Positions 8,908-17,275 of a stretch of DNA of 64,000 nucleotides are shown here, one piece after another. A model generated the notes under the pieces. That model was given only the letters and a program-made list of their open reading frames with translations, was not told the origin of the DNA and made no database searches. A program made the translations under genes and the position numbers. The first letter of the stretch is position 1. Every line of letters starts with the position of its first letter. Source of the DNA: Bacteroidia bacterium (GTDB lineage Bacteria > Bacteroidota > Bacteroidia > B-17B0 > Aurantibacillaceae); contig JAEUTN010000014.1 in the NCBI GenBank assembly GCA_016787895.1, positions 62,001 to 126,000 on the forward strand, given 5' to 3'.

Positions 8908-9114
8908 ATGACAACTACATCCAAGGCAATAGAAATAAAACCTTACATGATCAGTGAACTGGCAAAGTTCTATCAGGTGAGCGATAAAACATTCCGCTGT
9001 TGGTTAAAAGGCTTCGCCGACAAGCTGGGCAAGCGTATTGGCCGGTATTACACGATTAAACAAGTGGAACTTATTTTCCAGGAGTTGGGCACGCCAAAAA
9101 CAATTGAGTACTAA
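8908..9114 (+). CDS. Small DUF4248-like DNA-binding protein (paralogue)
   Basis: 68 residues, starting one base after the previous stop. The HTH-like core is ISELAKFYQVSDKTFRCWLKG and the C-terminal wing is GRYYTIKQVELIF. It closely matches the protein at 7724-7927, so the two arose by duplication. As with its partner the likely role is DNA binding in regulation, excision or replication of the element. The upstream in-frame codons are the end of the previous gene's region in another frame and were not used. Confidence 0.65.
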   Translation: MTTTSKAIEIKPYMISELAKFYQVSDKTFRCWLKGFADKLGKRIGRYYTIKQVELIFQELGTPKTIEY

Positions 9115-9197
9115 AACTAAGCCATGTTTTGCCGAATTCGGTAAAGACCGGTAGTCGCAGCTCGAAGCAGGAAAGTGAGCCAAAGCATCGCCACACC

Positions 9198-9207
9198 TTT
9201 GTATCGT
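9198..9207 (+). promoter_or_regulatory. Second TTTGTATCGT promoter-like motif
   Basis: CACCTTTG runs into TTTGTATCGT, identical over ten bases to 8300-8309. In both places it precedes a gene group by 35 to 45 bases, which argues for an element-specific promoter that drives the membrane and structural genes from here on. Confidence 0.4.
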
Positions 9208-9241
9208 GATGTTACAAGAACTAACAAAAACCAAAAACCAA

Positions 9242-9436
9242 ATGTCAGAACTAAAACACAACCACCCACCGCAAGACGGCACCAGCAATATGCTGTTAAC
9301 AGCGAGTATTCTCTTTGCAAATATTGATTATTCCGGCTTAACAGATTATGCGGTGAAGGCGATTGTGGGTGGCGCAATTTGGATGGCATTTAAAGTGTGC
9401 GCTGAATACATCAGTGAAAAACTGAAAAAGAAGTAA
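9242..9436 (+). CDS. Small one-helix membrane protein
   Basis: 64 residues from the ATG at 9242; the ATG at 9206 overlaps the proposed promoter. After a polar N-terminus comes a hydrophobic stretch (AVKAIVGGAIWMAFKVCAEYI) and a lysine-rich tail (SEKLKKK). One membrane helix is likely. No known family. Stop and the next gene's start overlap (TAATG at 9434-9438), so it is translationally coupled. Small membrane proteins of this type are frequent in viruses with an internal membrane, which is one reason for the tailless-virus reading of the cluster. Confidence 0.6.
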   Translation: MSELKHNHPPQDGTSNMLLTASILFANIDYSGLTDYAVKAIVGGAIWMAFKVCAEYISEKLKKK

Positions 9437-9936
9437 TGGTCGGAATTAAGAAAATATTAATAGGTCTAGGCATAGGGGGAGGCTTGGCCGCAGGAGGAAC
9501 CTACCTGTGGCGGTTGAGAAAAACCTCGGTGAACTTGGAGATTGTACCAACAGTAAAGGTACACAAGGTTGACTTGGAGGGATTGGTCTTGAGAGTGGAT
9601 GTAACACTTAAGAATCCAAGCAATACCGGTTTAAAGCTCAAGTTCCCTTTTGTGAAATTACTCATAAAGGGAAGCAGCATCGGGAGTTCACAAGCCGTGA
9701 ATAGGGACGTTGCTCTGCCACCACACGGTGAGGCAAGATTTGAAGCAATCATGATCCGCATTCCGATGTTCAGCCTCCTCTCTACTGCCAAAGGCCTGTT
9801 AACTGCTGTTCAAAAAGGCGAGGCCTTTAAAATATCAGTGATGACGATGACCACTATTGATTTGGGTTGGAAGACGGTGCCTTATGAAACAACAGACGAA
9901 GTACAACTCATTGCTCCAAAAAATGCAAGCAAGTAA
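9436..9936 (+). CDS. LEA14-like beta-sandwich protein with N-terminal membrane anchor
   Basis: 166 residues. A glycine-rich membrane helix (ILIGLGIGGGLAAGGTYLW) is followed by a beta-sandwich domain resembling the LEA14/WHy fold: VDVTLKNPSNTGLKLKFPFVKLLIKG and the later TIDLGWKTVPYE. LEA14-like domains in bacteria are usually membrane-attached and bind poorly known partners. In this setting it may be a virion membrane protein. It begins within the previous stop codon and overlaps the next gene. Confidence 0.6.
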   Translation: MVGIKKILIGLGIGGGLAAGGTYLWRLRKTSVNLEIVPTVKVHKVDLEGLVLRVDVTLKNPSNTGLKLKFPFVKLLIKGSSIGSSQAVNRDVALPPHGEARFEAIMIRIPMFSLLSTAKGLLTAVQKGEAFKISVMTMTTIDLGWKTVPYETTDEVQLIAPKNASK

Positions 9937-11638
9937 ACATAGAAATATCGTAAGTGGTGAGGCCTTTGATACCCTCTTCCCACGGCCACTCTTTCTTGAT
10001 CCGGTTGTCAAGCGGGGAGCTACTGTAAATGATACAGTGCGCTTCATTCCGAAAGTGGTACGAGAGACTTTGTTTCATACCGAGAGGATTGCGGCTTTGT
10101 TGAAAGGGAAAAACACCTATGAAACATGTCGTAACATTTGGCTCTTTGTTTACAAGCACATTGCTTACAAAAAAGATGAAGAAGGCAAGGAGCAAATACG
10201 GAGTCCTGCCCGAACGTGGCACGACAGAGGGCAGGGTGTTGACTGCGATTGTTACACGGTTTTTATCTGCAGCATTTTGAGCAATCTCAAAATAAAACAC
10301 AAACTGAGAATTACCAAGTACAGGCAAGATCACTTTCAGCACATCTACCCAATAGTTCCCAGTTCCGATGGCAGGTACATCACGGTCGATTGTGTGGTAG
10401 ACCAATTTAATTATGAAGAACCATACTCAGAAAAACAAGACACAAACATGGATTTAGAATATCTAAACGGCATACCCAGCACAAACAATGTAGATGTGCA
10501 AGACCTGATGGGTTGGGAAGAACTGAACGGCGACTTGGGCAAGCTAAAGATTTTGCAAAAGAAAAATGTGGCACCGACTCCGGCAAATAAACCACTCTTG
10601 AAAAAGTTGGGGAGTAAAATTGCACCACCTCCCGGTACACAGGACGCTTCCAAAAAAGGAAAATTAAAGACGGCGTTGCATAAAGGATTGCATGTGACCA
10701 ATCGTGTGAATCCCGCAACCGTGCTTTTGAGAGAAGGCATTTTGGTGAGTATGAAAACCAATCTTTTTAAAGTCGCAGAGCAATTAAAATACTCCTACAT
10801 GAGCGATGAACAGGCCAAAGCCAAAGAAGTGGACATGGCCAAATTTCAGAAACTTAAAGCGGTGCGGGCAAAGTTGGAAAAGATTTTTTACGATGCAGGC
10901 GGTAAACCTGAGAATCTGAAAAAGGCCATCCTCAGCGGTAAAGGCAATGCCGACAAAGAAGTGAGCGGCTTGGGATACATTGTTGATGACTTGAGTGGCT
11001 TTAATGATAGCACAAGTGTACAAGAGGTATTGGGGACTGAAATGGTTCAGGATGAAAATCTAAACGGCTTGGGTGTTGTTGCCACCACCGCATCTGTAAC
11101 AGCCGCCACCGGAGTGATTGGAGCAATAGCAGGATTACTAAAAAGTATCGGCAGCATTTTCCCAAAGAAAACAACGGCAGAAAAAAAGAGTAAATCAACT
11201 GAAAACACAAGCACGGCTTCCGAAGCAGGAACTGAGAATAATTCCGGTGGATCAGAAAACAATGCACCGAGTGCAAGCAGATCATCAGGAGGATCCGAAT
11301 CCGGTGGCAGCAGCGAAAACAATGGAGGCTCGTCTGAATCATCCGGAGGTGCTGAAGGCGAAGGCGGATCGGGAGAAAGTAATCTTCCAGCAAAATCAGC
11401 TGCCAAGGGTGCTGCTCCTTCAAAGGGTAAAGCTGGCTTTTGGGATGCGAATAAAAAGTGGATTAAACCTACTGCTATCGGCTTAACCGGAGTTGGTTTG
11501 ATTTACCTCGGTGTGAAGATGATGAAATCCAAACCAGATAAGTCTCCACCAAAGCAAGCCCTGTCGGGCTTCAAGCCTCGAAAGAAAAAGAAAGGAGGCA
11601 AGAAGCATAAAAAGAAACAAGCAGTTGCATACATGTAA
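9923..11638 (+). CDS. Transglutaminase-fold (papain-like) protein with Ser/Gly-rich linker and membrane helix
   Basis: 571 residues from the ATG at 9923; an ATG at 9884 is possible but overlaps the previous gene by 53 bases. The N-terminal domain has a transglutaminase-like triad: Cys108 in GVDCDCYTVF, His140 in HFQHIYPIV and Asp156 in ITVDCVV. It could be a protease or amide-transfer enzyme. The middle carries repeats of an NG-type motif (LNGIP, LNGDLG, VSGLG, LNGLG at 380-384), then a hydrophobic GVIGAIAGLLKSIGSIF, a Ser/Gly/Glu/Asn-rich linker (about 415-500), a second membrane helix (AIGLTGVGLIYLGVKMM) and a Lys-rich tail. Virion maturation or structure is inferred from the neighbours. 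Confidence 0.6.
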   Translation: MQASKHRNIVSGEAFDTLFPRPLFLDPVVKRGATVNDTVRFIPKVVRETLFHTERIAALLKGKNTYETCRNIWLFVYKHIAYKKDEEGKEQIRSPARTWHDRGQGVDCDCYTVFICSILSNLKIKHKLRITKYRQDHFQHIYPIVPSSDGRYITVDCVVDQFNYEEPYSEKQDTNMDLEYLNGIPSTNNVDVQDLMGWEELNGDLGKLKILQKKNVAPTPANKPLLKKLGSKIAPPPGTQDASKKGKLKTALHKGLHVTNRVNPATVLLREGILVSMKTNLFKVAEQLKYSYMSDEQAKAKEVDMAKFQKLKAVRAKLEKIFYDAGGKPENLKKAILSGKGNADKEVSGLGYIVDDLSGFNDSTSVQEVLGTEMVQDENLNGLGVVATTASVTAATGVIGAIAGLLKSIGSIFPKKTTAEKKSKSTENTSTASEAGTENNSGGSENNAPSASRSSGGSESGGSSENNGGSSESSGGAEGEGGSGESNLPAKSAAKGAAPSKGKAGFWDANKKWIKPTAIGLTGVGLIYLGVKMMKSKPDKSPPKQALSGFKPRKKKKGGKKHKKKQAVAYM

Positions 11639-11655
11639 AATCAAAACAAAAAGAA

Positions 11656-12273
11656 ATGGCAAAGAAGAAAAATAAATATCAAAAGGAAGCCCTCAAGAAA
11701 GCACTGAGTGGTGCGGGCGATGCCAGCGCCATCGCCAAAACCAAAGATGCCGCCACTGAACTCGGTAAAGATATTGTGGTAGGTGTAATTGGCGGTGGTG
11801 TGGCCGGAGCAGCATTAGGCAGACTGTCTTTTGTAGTTGGTGCCGCTGTAACTGGTGTCGGGCATTTCGCAAAAAGCAGAATTGCCTCAGTACTCGGCCT
11901 CGGCATGATGGCATCAGGCACGTATCAAAGCATGGCTGGCATGAACGGCAAACCAACGTCCGGCTTGGAAGGAGTAAAAGAACGCTTACTGAGTTTAAAG
12001 GACGACATGAAGCGCAGAGTGTTTTTGGATAAAGTGCTTAAGGCAAAACCTAAAAAGACCGCAGATGAAGGCACCAATGGCATGGGAGAAGTACAATACT
12101 TTTTGCATCCCGGCAATGAAGAAGTTGGAGCATTGGACATGAGTGCTTTAGATTCCATTGAAAAACAAATTCAAGAAAGCGGAGAGCGCTACGGCCAAGT
12201 CAATGGTCTGCAAGTCCAACTCGGCGGTGAAGATGAGATGGGCATGGTAGAACCATCCGACAAACTCTACTAA
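11656..12273 (+). CDS. Glycine/alanine-rich membrane protein of the virus-like cluster
   Basis: 205 residues. A Lys-rich start is followed by a long hydrophobic, small-residue region (IVVGVIGGGVAGAALGRL, SFVVGAAVTGVGHF, ASVLGLGMMASGTYQS) that could form two or three membrane helices. The C-terminal third is acidic and holds TNGMG at 140-144, similar to the LNGLG motifs of the preceding protein. No known family. Its position between the transglutaminase-fold gene and the capsid candidate suggests a virion membrane component. Confidence 0.55.
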   Translation: MAKKKNKYQKEALKKALSGAGDASAIAKTKDAATELGKDIVVGVIGGGVAGAALGRLSFVVGAAVTGVGHFAKSRIASVLGLGMMASGTYQSMAGMNGKPTSGLEGVKERLLSLKDDMKRRVFLDKVLKAKPKKTADEGTNGMGEVQYFLHPGNEEVGALDMSALDSIEKQIQESGERYGQVNGLQVQLGGEDEMGMVEPSDKLY

Positions 12274-12312
12274 AACAAAAATTAATCAAGTAAAACCATA
12301 AAAACGTAAAAC

Positions 12313-13032
12313 ATGTTAGATCTATTAGAAGGTACAGAACAGTACAACAATGCCGGAGCTCTTTTAGGCATCGATGGCTTGGAAGGCGAAGAACTTTTGG
12401 GAGCCTTGCGAAAAATGAATCCGGTGGCTCGTCAACGCACCATCAACAAATTAGCCAGTCCGCCTGCGGGCAGCAAAGGCTCACGTGCTGAAATGGAAAA
12501 ACACTTTGGCGAGTTGCCTGATCACATCAAATCGGCCTTGGCAAAAGGCGAATTGCGCTTGGCAGATACCATTGTGTATTCAATCAAACCGGTGAATTCA
12601 AAAACCATCAAGTTGTTTGAAACACAAGATGTGAAAGAAGTAGGTATTCGCAACCTGAGCAACGCCAAGTTGCCAAAGAACCAAGCCTTGTTGGTGAGCG
12701 GTATTGTGTTGTTGGCATCCATTCCAACTGAAAACACGCCGGACAAAATCATGGCCTCGCGATTTATTCAGATTGAAGATTTCCCGGCCATTGCCAACGG
12801 AGAATTCAGTCTGAAAGCCAACAAAAAAATCATTGTGCCGGAAACGAGCATTGCAGCTTTCAAAACGCAAAGCCACCATGCCGTGCCATTGGGCTATTAC
12901 AAATTGGCTAACCCACGCCTCATTCAAGATGATATTTTGATTGAGTTCACTGTGGAACTTGGTACAATGGATGGCCTTGATCCAAAGACCCAACTCTATG
13001 TTGGTTTGCACGGCACTATTACAACGCCTTAA
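12313..13032 (+). CDS. Candidate major capsid protein (jelly-roll-like)
   Basis: 239 residues. After an N-terminal segment with GIDGLEGEELLG (about 19-30) the protein is mainly beta: NQALLVSGIVLLASI, GEFSLKANKKIIVP, PLGYYKLANPRLIQDDI, IEFTVELG and LYVGLHGT. This spacing of strands, a mid-chain NGxF..L..N segment and a C-terminal xLHGT resemble jelly-roll capsid proteins of FLiP-like and other tailless phages, by my reading only. It is the only structural gene in the cluster followed directly by a strong terminator, which fits high expression. No tailed-phage capsid (HK97) features are seen. Structure prediction would settle this. Confidence 0.4.
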   Translation: MLDLLEGTEQYNNAGALLGIDGLEGEELLGALRKMNPVARQRTINKLASPPAGSKGSRAEMEKHFGELPDHIKSALAKGELRLADTIVYSIKPVNSKTIKLFETQDVKEVGIRNLSNAKLPKNQALLVSGIVLLASIPTENTPDKIMASRFIQIEDFPAIANGEFSLKANKKIIVPETSIAAFKTQSHHAVPLGYYKLANPRLIQDDILIEFTVELGTMDGLDPKTQLYVGLHGTITTP

Positions 13033-13044
13033 TCCAAAACTAAA

Positions 13045-13069
13045 GTCGGGAGTTTTACTCCCGGCTTTT
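13045..13069 (+). terminator. Intrinsic terminator after the capsid candidate
   Basis: GTCGGGAG-TTTTA-CTCCCGGC forms an 8-bp stem (one G-U pair) followed by TTTTA. It lies 13 bases after the stop of the putative capsid gene, inside the otherwise continuous gene run, and may set a higher transcript level for the upstream part. Confidence 0.75.
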
Positions 13070-13083
13070 AAAAACCAAACGCC

Positions 13084-13467
13084 ATGATAAAAACAACCAA
13101 AAAAAGATTTGACATCCGCATTACTCAAGCCAACGCAACGGTGAGCGAAACTTTTGAACTGGACAAAAACATTGTACGCATACAAGGTTTGCTGTTGAGT
13201 TCCGACAAGGATGATCTCTTGTATTACCGTGGTGCGCAAAAGATAGAAATCAACAAAGAGGAGTATTTCCCAGATAACTACGAGAGCAAACTTTTGATGA
13301 CCGGCTTAAATGTTTCGCCCAAACAACGCTACTACGATTTAGGAGGAGCCAGTGCAGGCAATGGTCGGGTGCAATTGACCTACAAGGATACAGACGATGG
13401 TAGAACCGTGTTTGCACCATACAGAGTGAGTTTGTATTTGGATTGTGAATTGGAGGATTTAAAATGA
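13084..13467 (+). CDS. Beta-rich protein, possible minor capsid or spike component
   Basis: 127 residues, no signal peptide or membrane helix. Predicted strands dominate: RFDIRITQANATVSETFEL, NIVRIQGLLLSS, RVQLTYKDTDD and PYRVSLYLDCEL. Not recognised. The stop overlaps the next start (GATGATG region at 13464-13467), so it is coupled to the next beta-rich gene. Placement straight after the capsid candidate makes a capsid-associated role likely, though unproven. Confidence 0.55.
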   Translation: MIKTTKKRFDIRITQANATVSETFELDKNIVRIQGLLLSSDKDDLLYYRGAQKIEINKEEYFPDNYESKLLMTGLNVSPKQRYYDLGGASAGNGRVQLTYKDTDDGRTVFAPYRVSLYLDCELEDLK

Positions 13468-14006
13468 TGCGTGAATCGGTGATAGTGACCAAGCTGAGTA
13501 TTAAGCTGCAAGGGGAGCGCAAGCACTTTCAGGTGAAGTTGCCAAGTGATATCACATCCATTGTTGGCATCGAATACAGTGTGCGATTGATGGATATGTA
13601 TCCGCTGCTACCGGTAGAGCCGCCTAGAGAGGTGATTAATCCGGATGGGACAATTAGTTTAATTCTGCCTGAAGACGACTCTGCGGTTGCAATCAAGAGC
13701 AAATTCAAAGCCAATCAATTTGTGGGAGAATTACGCCTACAAAGCTATGACCACATGAATTGGTTTTACGCTGCGGATGTGTTTGCAAACGACGCCAACC
13801 TAAATCTCTGCGATGTGTCTGATCTCTATTTCAGAGTAAAAGAGTACACGCATAGTATACCACGATATGAGGAGGTAATGCAGATACCGGGAATCTCTAC
13901 GCTGATACAAGGTTGGTACATGGATGCGCTCGGAAAACAATACAATCAGAATCTGCGCTACGAACTGGGCATTTATGTTTGGATAACAACGAAGGAGGCA
14001 TCATGA
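13464..14006 (+). CDS. Beta-rich hypothetical structural protein
   Basis: 180 residues. It carries strands such as VIVTKLSIKLQGERKHFQVKL early and LRYELGIYVWITT late, with FVGELRLQSYDHMNWFYAADVF in the middle. No membrane helix, no known motif. It overlaps both neighbours by 4 bases, so three consecutive beta-rich proteins are made together; they may be vertex, penton or spike parts of the proposed virion. Function is inferred from position only. Confidence 0.55.
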   Translation: MMRESVIVTKLSIKLQGERKHFQVKLPSDITSIVGIEYSVRLMDMYPLLPVEPPREVINPDGTISLILPEDDSAVAIKSKFKANQFVGELRLQSYDHMNWFYAADVFANDANLNLCDVSDLYFRVKEYTHSIPRYEEVMQIPGISTLIQGWYMDALGKQYNQNLRYELGIYVWITTKEAS

Positions 14007-14326
14007 CAATTAATCTCGCATTGGAATACATTCCCAAACGCATGGAAGAGTTGGGACATGGCAAAAACTACACCATCCGTTTCCGTCACCTTGTGATGCA
14101 GGGAAACGAAACTCAATCCTTAGATGCTTCCAACCAGTTCTATTACCTCGTTGAAGAGGCAGAACAGGTTCGGGTGGAGAGCGAAACCGGTGTTTTTGAT
14201 TTAAGTGAAAAAGCCGTCAACGAAATGCAATACGAGCATCAGGGCAAAATGCAAATCAGTAACTATTTATCAGGAATCAATCACCTACGATTCATTCATG
14301 TAATACCAAAAAACCAAGAACAATAA
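14003..14326 (+). CDS. Beta-rich hypothetical protein
   Basis: 107 residues. The ATG at 14003 was chosen because it overlaps the previous stop (ATGA) and has a rare clear Shine-Dalgarno AAGGAGG at 13992-13998; the longer frame from 13913 lies inside the previous gene. Mixed alpha/beta with YTIRFRHLVMQGNETQSL and YLVEEAEQVRVESETGVF. Not recognised. It is the third in a chain of coupled small genes after the capsid candidate. Confidence 0.6.
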   Translation: MTINLALEYIPKRMEELGHGKNYTIRFRHLVMQGNETQSLDASNQFYYLVEEAEQVRVESETGVFDLSEKAVNEMQYEHQGKMQISNYLSGINHLRFIHVIPKNQEQ

Positions 14327-14327
14327 T

Positions 14328-15197
14328 ATGCAACATACCAATCCCTACAACGATGTAAAGCTGGCACAGTTTAAAATGTGGCTGCACGACATGGCCGATA
14401 AAAACGAGGGCAAATATTTTGAAGTATATGTGGACGATGTAAAAATTGTCCCTCGCACCAACCGAGTAGATGCCATTGATGACCACAAAGTATATCTCGA
14501 TGACGGCACCGAAACAGTAAAGGTATTTACCTACAATACAGAGAATTCAAACCGGTACCAGCAGTTCACTTTCTTTTTAGAAAAGAAAAAGCCGATGGAG
14601 CAAATGATCCACAATACAGCTCCTGTTACTCAAGGTTTATCCGGCATTGAACTCGAGAACAAAATCAATGAGCGTTTAAATCAGTCCTTGATACAAGAGC
14701 GTGAACGCTGGCAAACCGACCTGTTAAAGCGTGATTATGAAACCTGCAAGAAGCAGTTGAATGAAGCCGAAGAGTACATTGATGAATTGGAAGAACAGCT
14801 AAATAAACTCAAAGGTAAAAAACTGCACTGGGGCGATGTAAACCTTGGAGATGTTGCCTCTGTGATTGTGGAAGGCATGGTGAAACGCAATCCGCATTGG
14901 GTAGCCAAACTGCCGGGAGGTGATGCATTGGCTGGCTTGATTGCCAAAGAGAGCAACGGACAAGCAGAATCAACAGAGCCTGAGGCCGAAATGGTGATCC
15001 GCAAGAAATCAGCTTCAGAATCAGAACTCAGTGAAGAAATGAAAGCGCAGCTTGGTTTCTTAAAACAACTGGAGTCGCATTTCAGTCAGGAACAACTTGA
15101 CAAAATCATGCAAATCCTACAAGCCTTTGCGGAGGAGCCCAAACAAATTGAAACCGTGTACGAACTTTTAGAAATCAAATCAAATGAAAAAATATAG
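14328..15197 (+). CDS. Coiled-coil protein, possible scaffold or assembly factor
   Basis: 289 residues. The N-terminal ~90 residues are mixed alpha/beta (FEVYVDDVKIVPRTNR). A strong coiled coil follows at about 130-165 (REDYETCK-like helix ending EYIDELEEQLNKLKGKK). The C-terminal half is helical and acidic (ESTEPEAEM, SELSEEMKAQLGFLKQLE). No membrane helix. The architecture suits an assembly or scaffolding protein, but no family is recognised. It overlaps the next ORF by 14 bases. Confidence 0.55.
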   Translation: MQHTNPYNDVKLAQFKMWLHDMADKNEGKYFEVYVDDVKIVPRTNRVDAIDDHKVYLDDGTETVKVFTYNTENSNRYQQFTFFLEKKKPMEQMIHNTAPVTQGLSGIELENKINERLNQSLIQERERWQTDLLKRDYETCKKQLNEAEEYIDELEEQLNKLKGKKLHWGDVNLGDVASVIVEGMVKRNPHWVAKLPGGDALAGLIAKESNGQAESTEPEAEMVIRKKSASESELSEEMKAQLGFLKQLESHFSQEQLDKIMQILQAFAEEPKQIETVYELLEIKSNEKI

Positions 15198-15366
15198 CTA
15201 CGACATCAGCATTGAAGCCGCTTCTGAGGCGGAGGCTGATGCAAAAATGAAGCACTTGAGTGTGCTTGCAAAAAAACTCAGCAGCAAAGAACTCACAAAA
15301 TTGGCAGACATCGTTCAGAACGATCCTGTAAAAACAGCAATCGCAAAAAAGGCATTAGGCGTTTAA
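15184..15366 (+). CDS. Small helical hypothetical protein
   Basis: 60 residues: SYDISIEAASEAEADAKMKH then helices ending in KTAIAKKALGV. The Glu/Ala-rich start resembles a small ferredoxin-like beta-alpha unit seen in other short phage-like proteins, but it is not recognised. It overlaps the upstream gene by 14 bases and ends one base before the next start. Confidence 0.5.
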   Translation: MKKYSYDISIEAASEAEADAKMKHLSVLAKKLSSKELTKLADIVQNDPVKTAIAKKALGV

Positions 15367-15367
15367 A

Positions 15368-16045
15368 ATGGAAAAAAGAAGCACCACTTCAAGTTTATCG
15401 GTAAGAGAGAAAGTAATCTACTCTCTGATTGGAATTGGTATTGTGGGTGGTGGTCTTTTTTACGGCAGAAAGTTTGTCCTGAAAGGTATCTCTAATAGAG
15501 AAGAGAATAAATCCTTTGAAGATGGTACTCCTGCCACCATTGCCAAACAGATCAAAATGGCCTTTGAAAACGATGGCTGGCCGGGAACGGATGTCGTAAA
15601 GTTGAGAAGCAGTCTCACTGAAATTCCGAGCAAAGAAGTTTTTTTAAAAGTCCAGGAGTCTTACAAAAAACTTTACAACGGAAATATGATAGCGGAAATG
15701 AGTGACGAATTGCAATCAACCGAATACAACGAGATGATGCAGATCATCGCAGCAAAGCCTGTTAAGGCTGGAGCCAAAGTGAGTGACCCAAACATCAAAT
15801 ACACGGCATGGGCAAAACGATTAAAGGCAGCATTTGACAAGGTCTATGGCTTTTTGCCCGGAACCGATGCAGAAGCAATAAAAGCGGTGCTGGCTGAAAT
15901 ACCAACGCAAAAAGCATTTATTAATACCGGTATCATTTACAAAAAACTATACGGCAGCAATGTGATGAATGAACTTAAAAGCGAAGGAGAGTTTGGTCAG
16001 TACAGCGAGTGGATGAAAATAATCACCTCAAAACCCAAGGGATAG
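15368..16045 (+). CDS. Membrane-anchored protein with two annexin-like repeats
   Basis: 225 residues. One membrane helix (KVIYSLIGIGIVGGGLFYG) is followed by two ~70-residue copies of one domain. Copy 1 runs IAKQIKMAFENDGWPGTD ... EYNEMMQIIAAKP; copy 2 runs WAKRLKAAFDKVYGFLPGTD ... YSEWMKIITSKP. Each has xxPGTDxxxLxxxLxEIPxxxxF followed by YKKLYxxN and ELxSE. The GTD with following helices resembles annexin repeats, which bind membranes through calcium, but the likeness is visual only. A membrane-associated virion role would fit. Confidence 0.6.
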   Translation: MEKRSTTSSLSVREKVIYSLIGIGIVGGGLFYGRKFVLKGISNREENKSFEDGTPATIAKQIKMAFENDGWPGTDVVKLRSSLTEIPSKEVFLKVQESYKKLYNGNMIAEMSDELQSTEYNEMMQIIAAKPVKAGAKVSDPNIKYTAWAKRLKAAFDKVYGFLPGTDAEAIKAVLAEIPTQKAFINTGIIYKKLYGSNVMNELKSEGEFGQYSEWMKIITSKPKG

Positions 16046-16103
16046 GAAAACACACAAACGTCAGCATTTGGCAAGAGAGAAAAATCAACATTCAAAAAAC
16101 AAA

Positions 16104-16550
16104 ATGAAAACATTACGAGACATAAAATTTATAGTGGTGCATTGCACGGCAACCCCACCCAATTCCACCATCGAATCGATTAAGCGCTTTTGGAAAGAGA
16201 AGCGGGGTTGGGGCGATGTGCCGGGATACCACTACATCATTGAGCGGAACGGCAACGTGATCAAACTGCTAGATGAAAGTAAAAACAGCTACGGAGTGTA
16301 CCATCACAACTCAAACTGCATTAGCTTGGCTTACATCGGTGGCATTGACAAAGAAGGCAAACCGCAAGATAATCGAAGCGATGCCCAAAAACACGCCATG
16401 TTTAATCTGATCGTTTCATTGACAGAGAAGTATCCCAAGGCGGAGGTATTGGGACACCGTGATTTTCCGGATGCAAAAAAAGCTTGCCCGTGTTTTGATG
16501 TAAAAACATGGTTGAAAAATTACGAACCCGACTTAGGTAATGCTGCGTAA
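16104..16550 (+). CDS. N-acetylmuramoyl-L-alanine amidase (T7 lysozyme-like)
   Basis: 148 residues from the ATG at 16104; the TTG at 16068 would add a polar tail with no family match. It is an Amidase_2/PGRP domain that cuts the amide bond between N-acetylmuramic acid and L-alanine in peptidoglycan. Zinc ligands are visible: His in FIVVHCTAT, His in VLGHRDF and Cys in KKACPCFDV, as in T7 lysozyme. GYHYIIERNG and ISLAYIGGI are family hallmarks. No signal peptide, so export would need the neighbouring holin-like protein or assembly into the particle. It anchors the phage interpretation of the cluster. Confidence 0.92.
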   Translation: MKTLRDIKFIVVHCTATPPNSTIESIKRFWKEKRGWGDVPGYHYIIERNGNVIKLLDESKNSYGVYHHNSNCISLAYIGGIDKEGKPQDNRSDAQKHAMFNLIVSLTEKYPKAEVLGHRDFPDAKKACPCFDVKTWLKNYEPDLGNAA

Positions 16551-17275
16551 TGCTCCTGAACAAACTCAAAGGCATATTGCGGAGTAAGGGCTATGAACTC
16601 TACACAAAGCCAAATCAATTAAACATTGTTGGAATAAGGTCAACAGCAACGGCCTCCAACCGCTTTGATGATGAGATTCATGTCTTTTATAAAGTAAGTG
16701 CCTTAAAGTGGTTCTACCATGTGTACAAAGCAACAACCGACCCCGGCACCTTTTGGCTGAAGAACCCCATGCAGCCCCAAGGCACAGCAATACTGACTCA
16801 GGGGCAATACAAGGGGGCGTACAAACTTGGATTACACCAAGGGAAGTACAAAGCCTTGGTGCAAGCCAAACCAATTGTGGTGATGCGTGATTACGATAGA
16901 ACGGCAAAGCTTGACTTTAGAAATGGCAAGAAAAGCACAGGACTATTTGGGATCAACATTCATCGGGCAAGTCTGAATGGAACTACCAAGACGGTCGACA
17001 AATACTCAGCGGGCTGTCAGGTGTTCGCCAACATCAAAGACTTCAACGAGTTCATGAGTTTATGTGAAAGGCACAAGAGCCTTTATGGAAACAGTTTCAC
17101 CTATACACTCATCGATTTCAGAGCAGTAAAACGCCAAAGCTTAAAACGTTGGGCAATTGGTACGGTGTCGGTGAGTGTGTTGCTCGCCGCCTTATGGGGT
17201 CTAACAAAACGAAAAAATAGAAAAAAAAATGCAAAACCAAATTCTAACAGCGCTGCTTCAACTGCTAAAGGATAA
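16550..17275 (+). CDS. Putative L,D-transpeptidase-like or murein-binding phage protein with C-terminal helix
   Basis: 241 residues, starting on the last base of the amidase stop (TAATG). A compact beta-rich domain has FGINIHRAS, VDKYSAGCQVFANIKDFNEFM and TYTLIDFRAVKR; the H...(S)AGCQV order resembles the His and Cys of YkuD-type L,D-transpeptidase-like enzymes. One membrane helix follows (AIGTVSVSVLLAALWGL) and a Lys/Asn-rich tail. Remodelling or recognition of murein is the best guess from this motif and the amidase next door. The order of residues is not enough to prove catalysis. Confidence 0.5.
   Translation: MLLNKLKGILRSKGYELYTKPNQLNIVGIRSTATASNRFDDEIHVFYKVSALKWFYHVYKATTDPGTFWLKNPMQPQGTAILTQGQYKGAYKLGLHQGKYKALVQAKPIVVMRDYDRTAKLDFRNGKKSTGLFGINIHRASLNGTTKTVDKYSAGCQVFANIKDFNEFMSLCERHKSLYGNSFTYTLIDFRAVKRQSLKRWAIGTVSVSVLLAALWGLTKRKNRKKNAKPNSNSAASTAKG

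Noticed and set aside
10407..11423. Long open frames on the minus strand opposite the transglutaminase-fold gene
   Set aside because: They mirror the Ser/Gly-rich coding strand, have low-complexity sequence and no gene-like start context.
12598..13239. 213-codon minus-strand frame across the capsid candidate
   Set aside because: It runs through the terminator and two plus-strand genes and has no recognisable domain.
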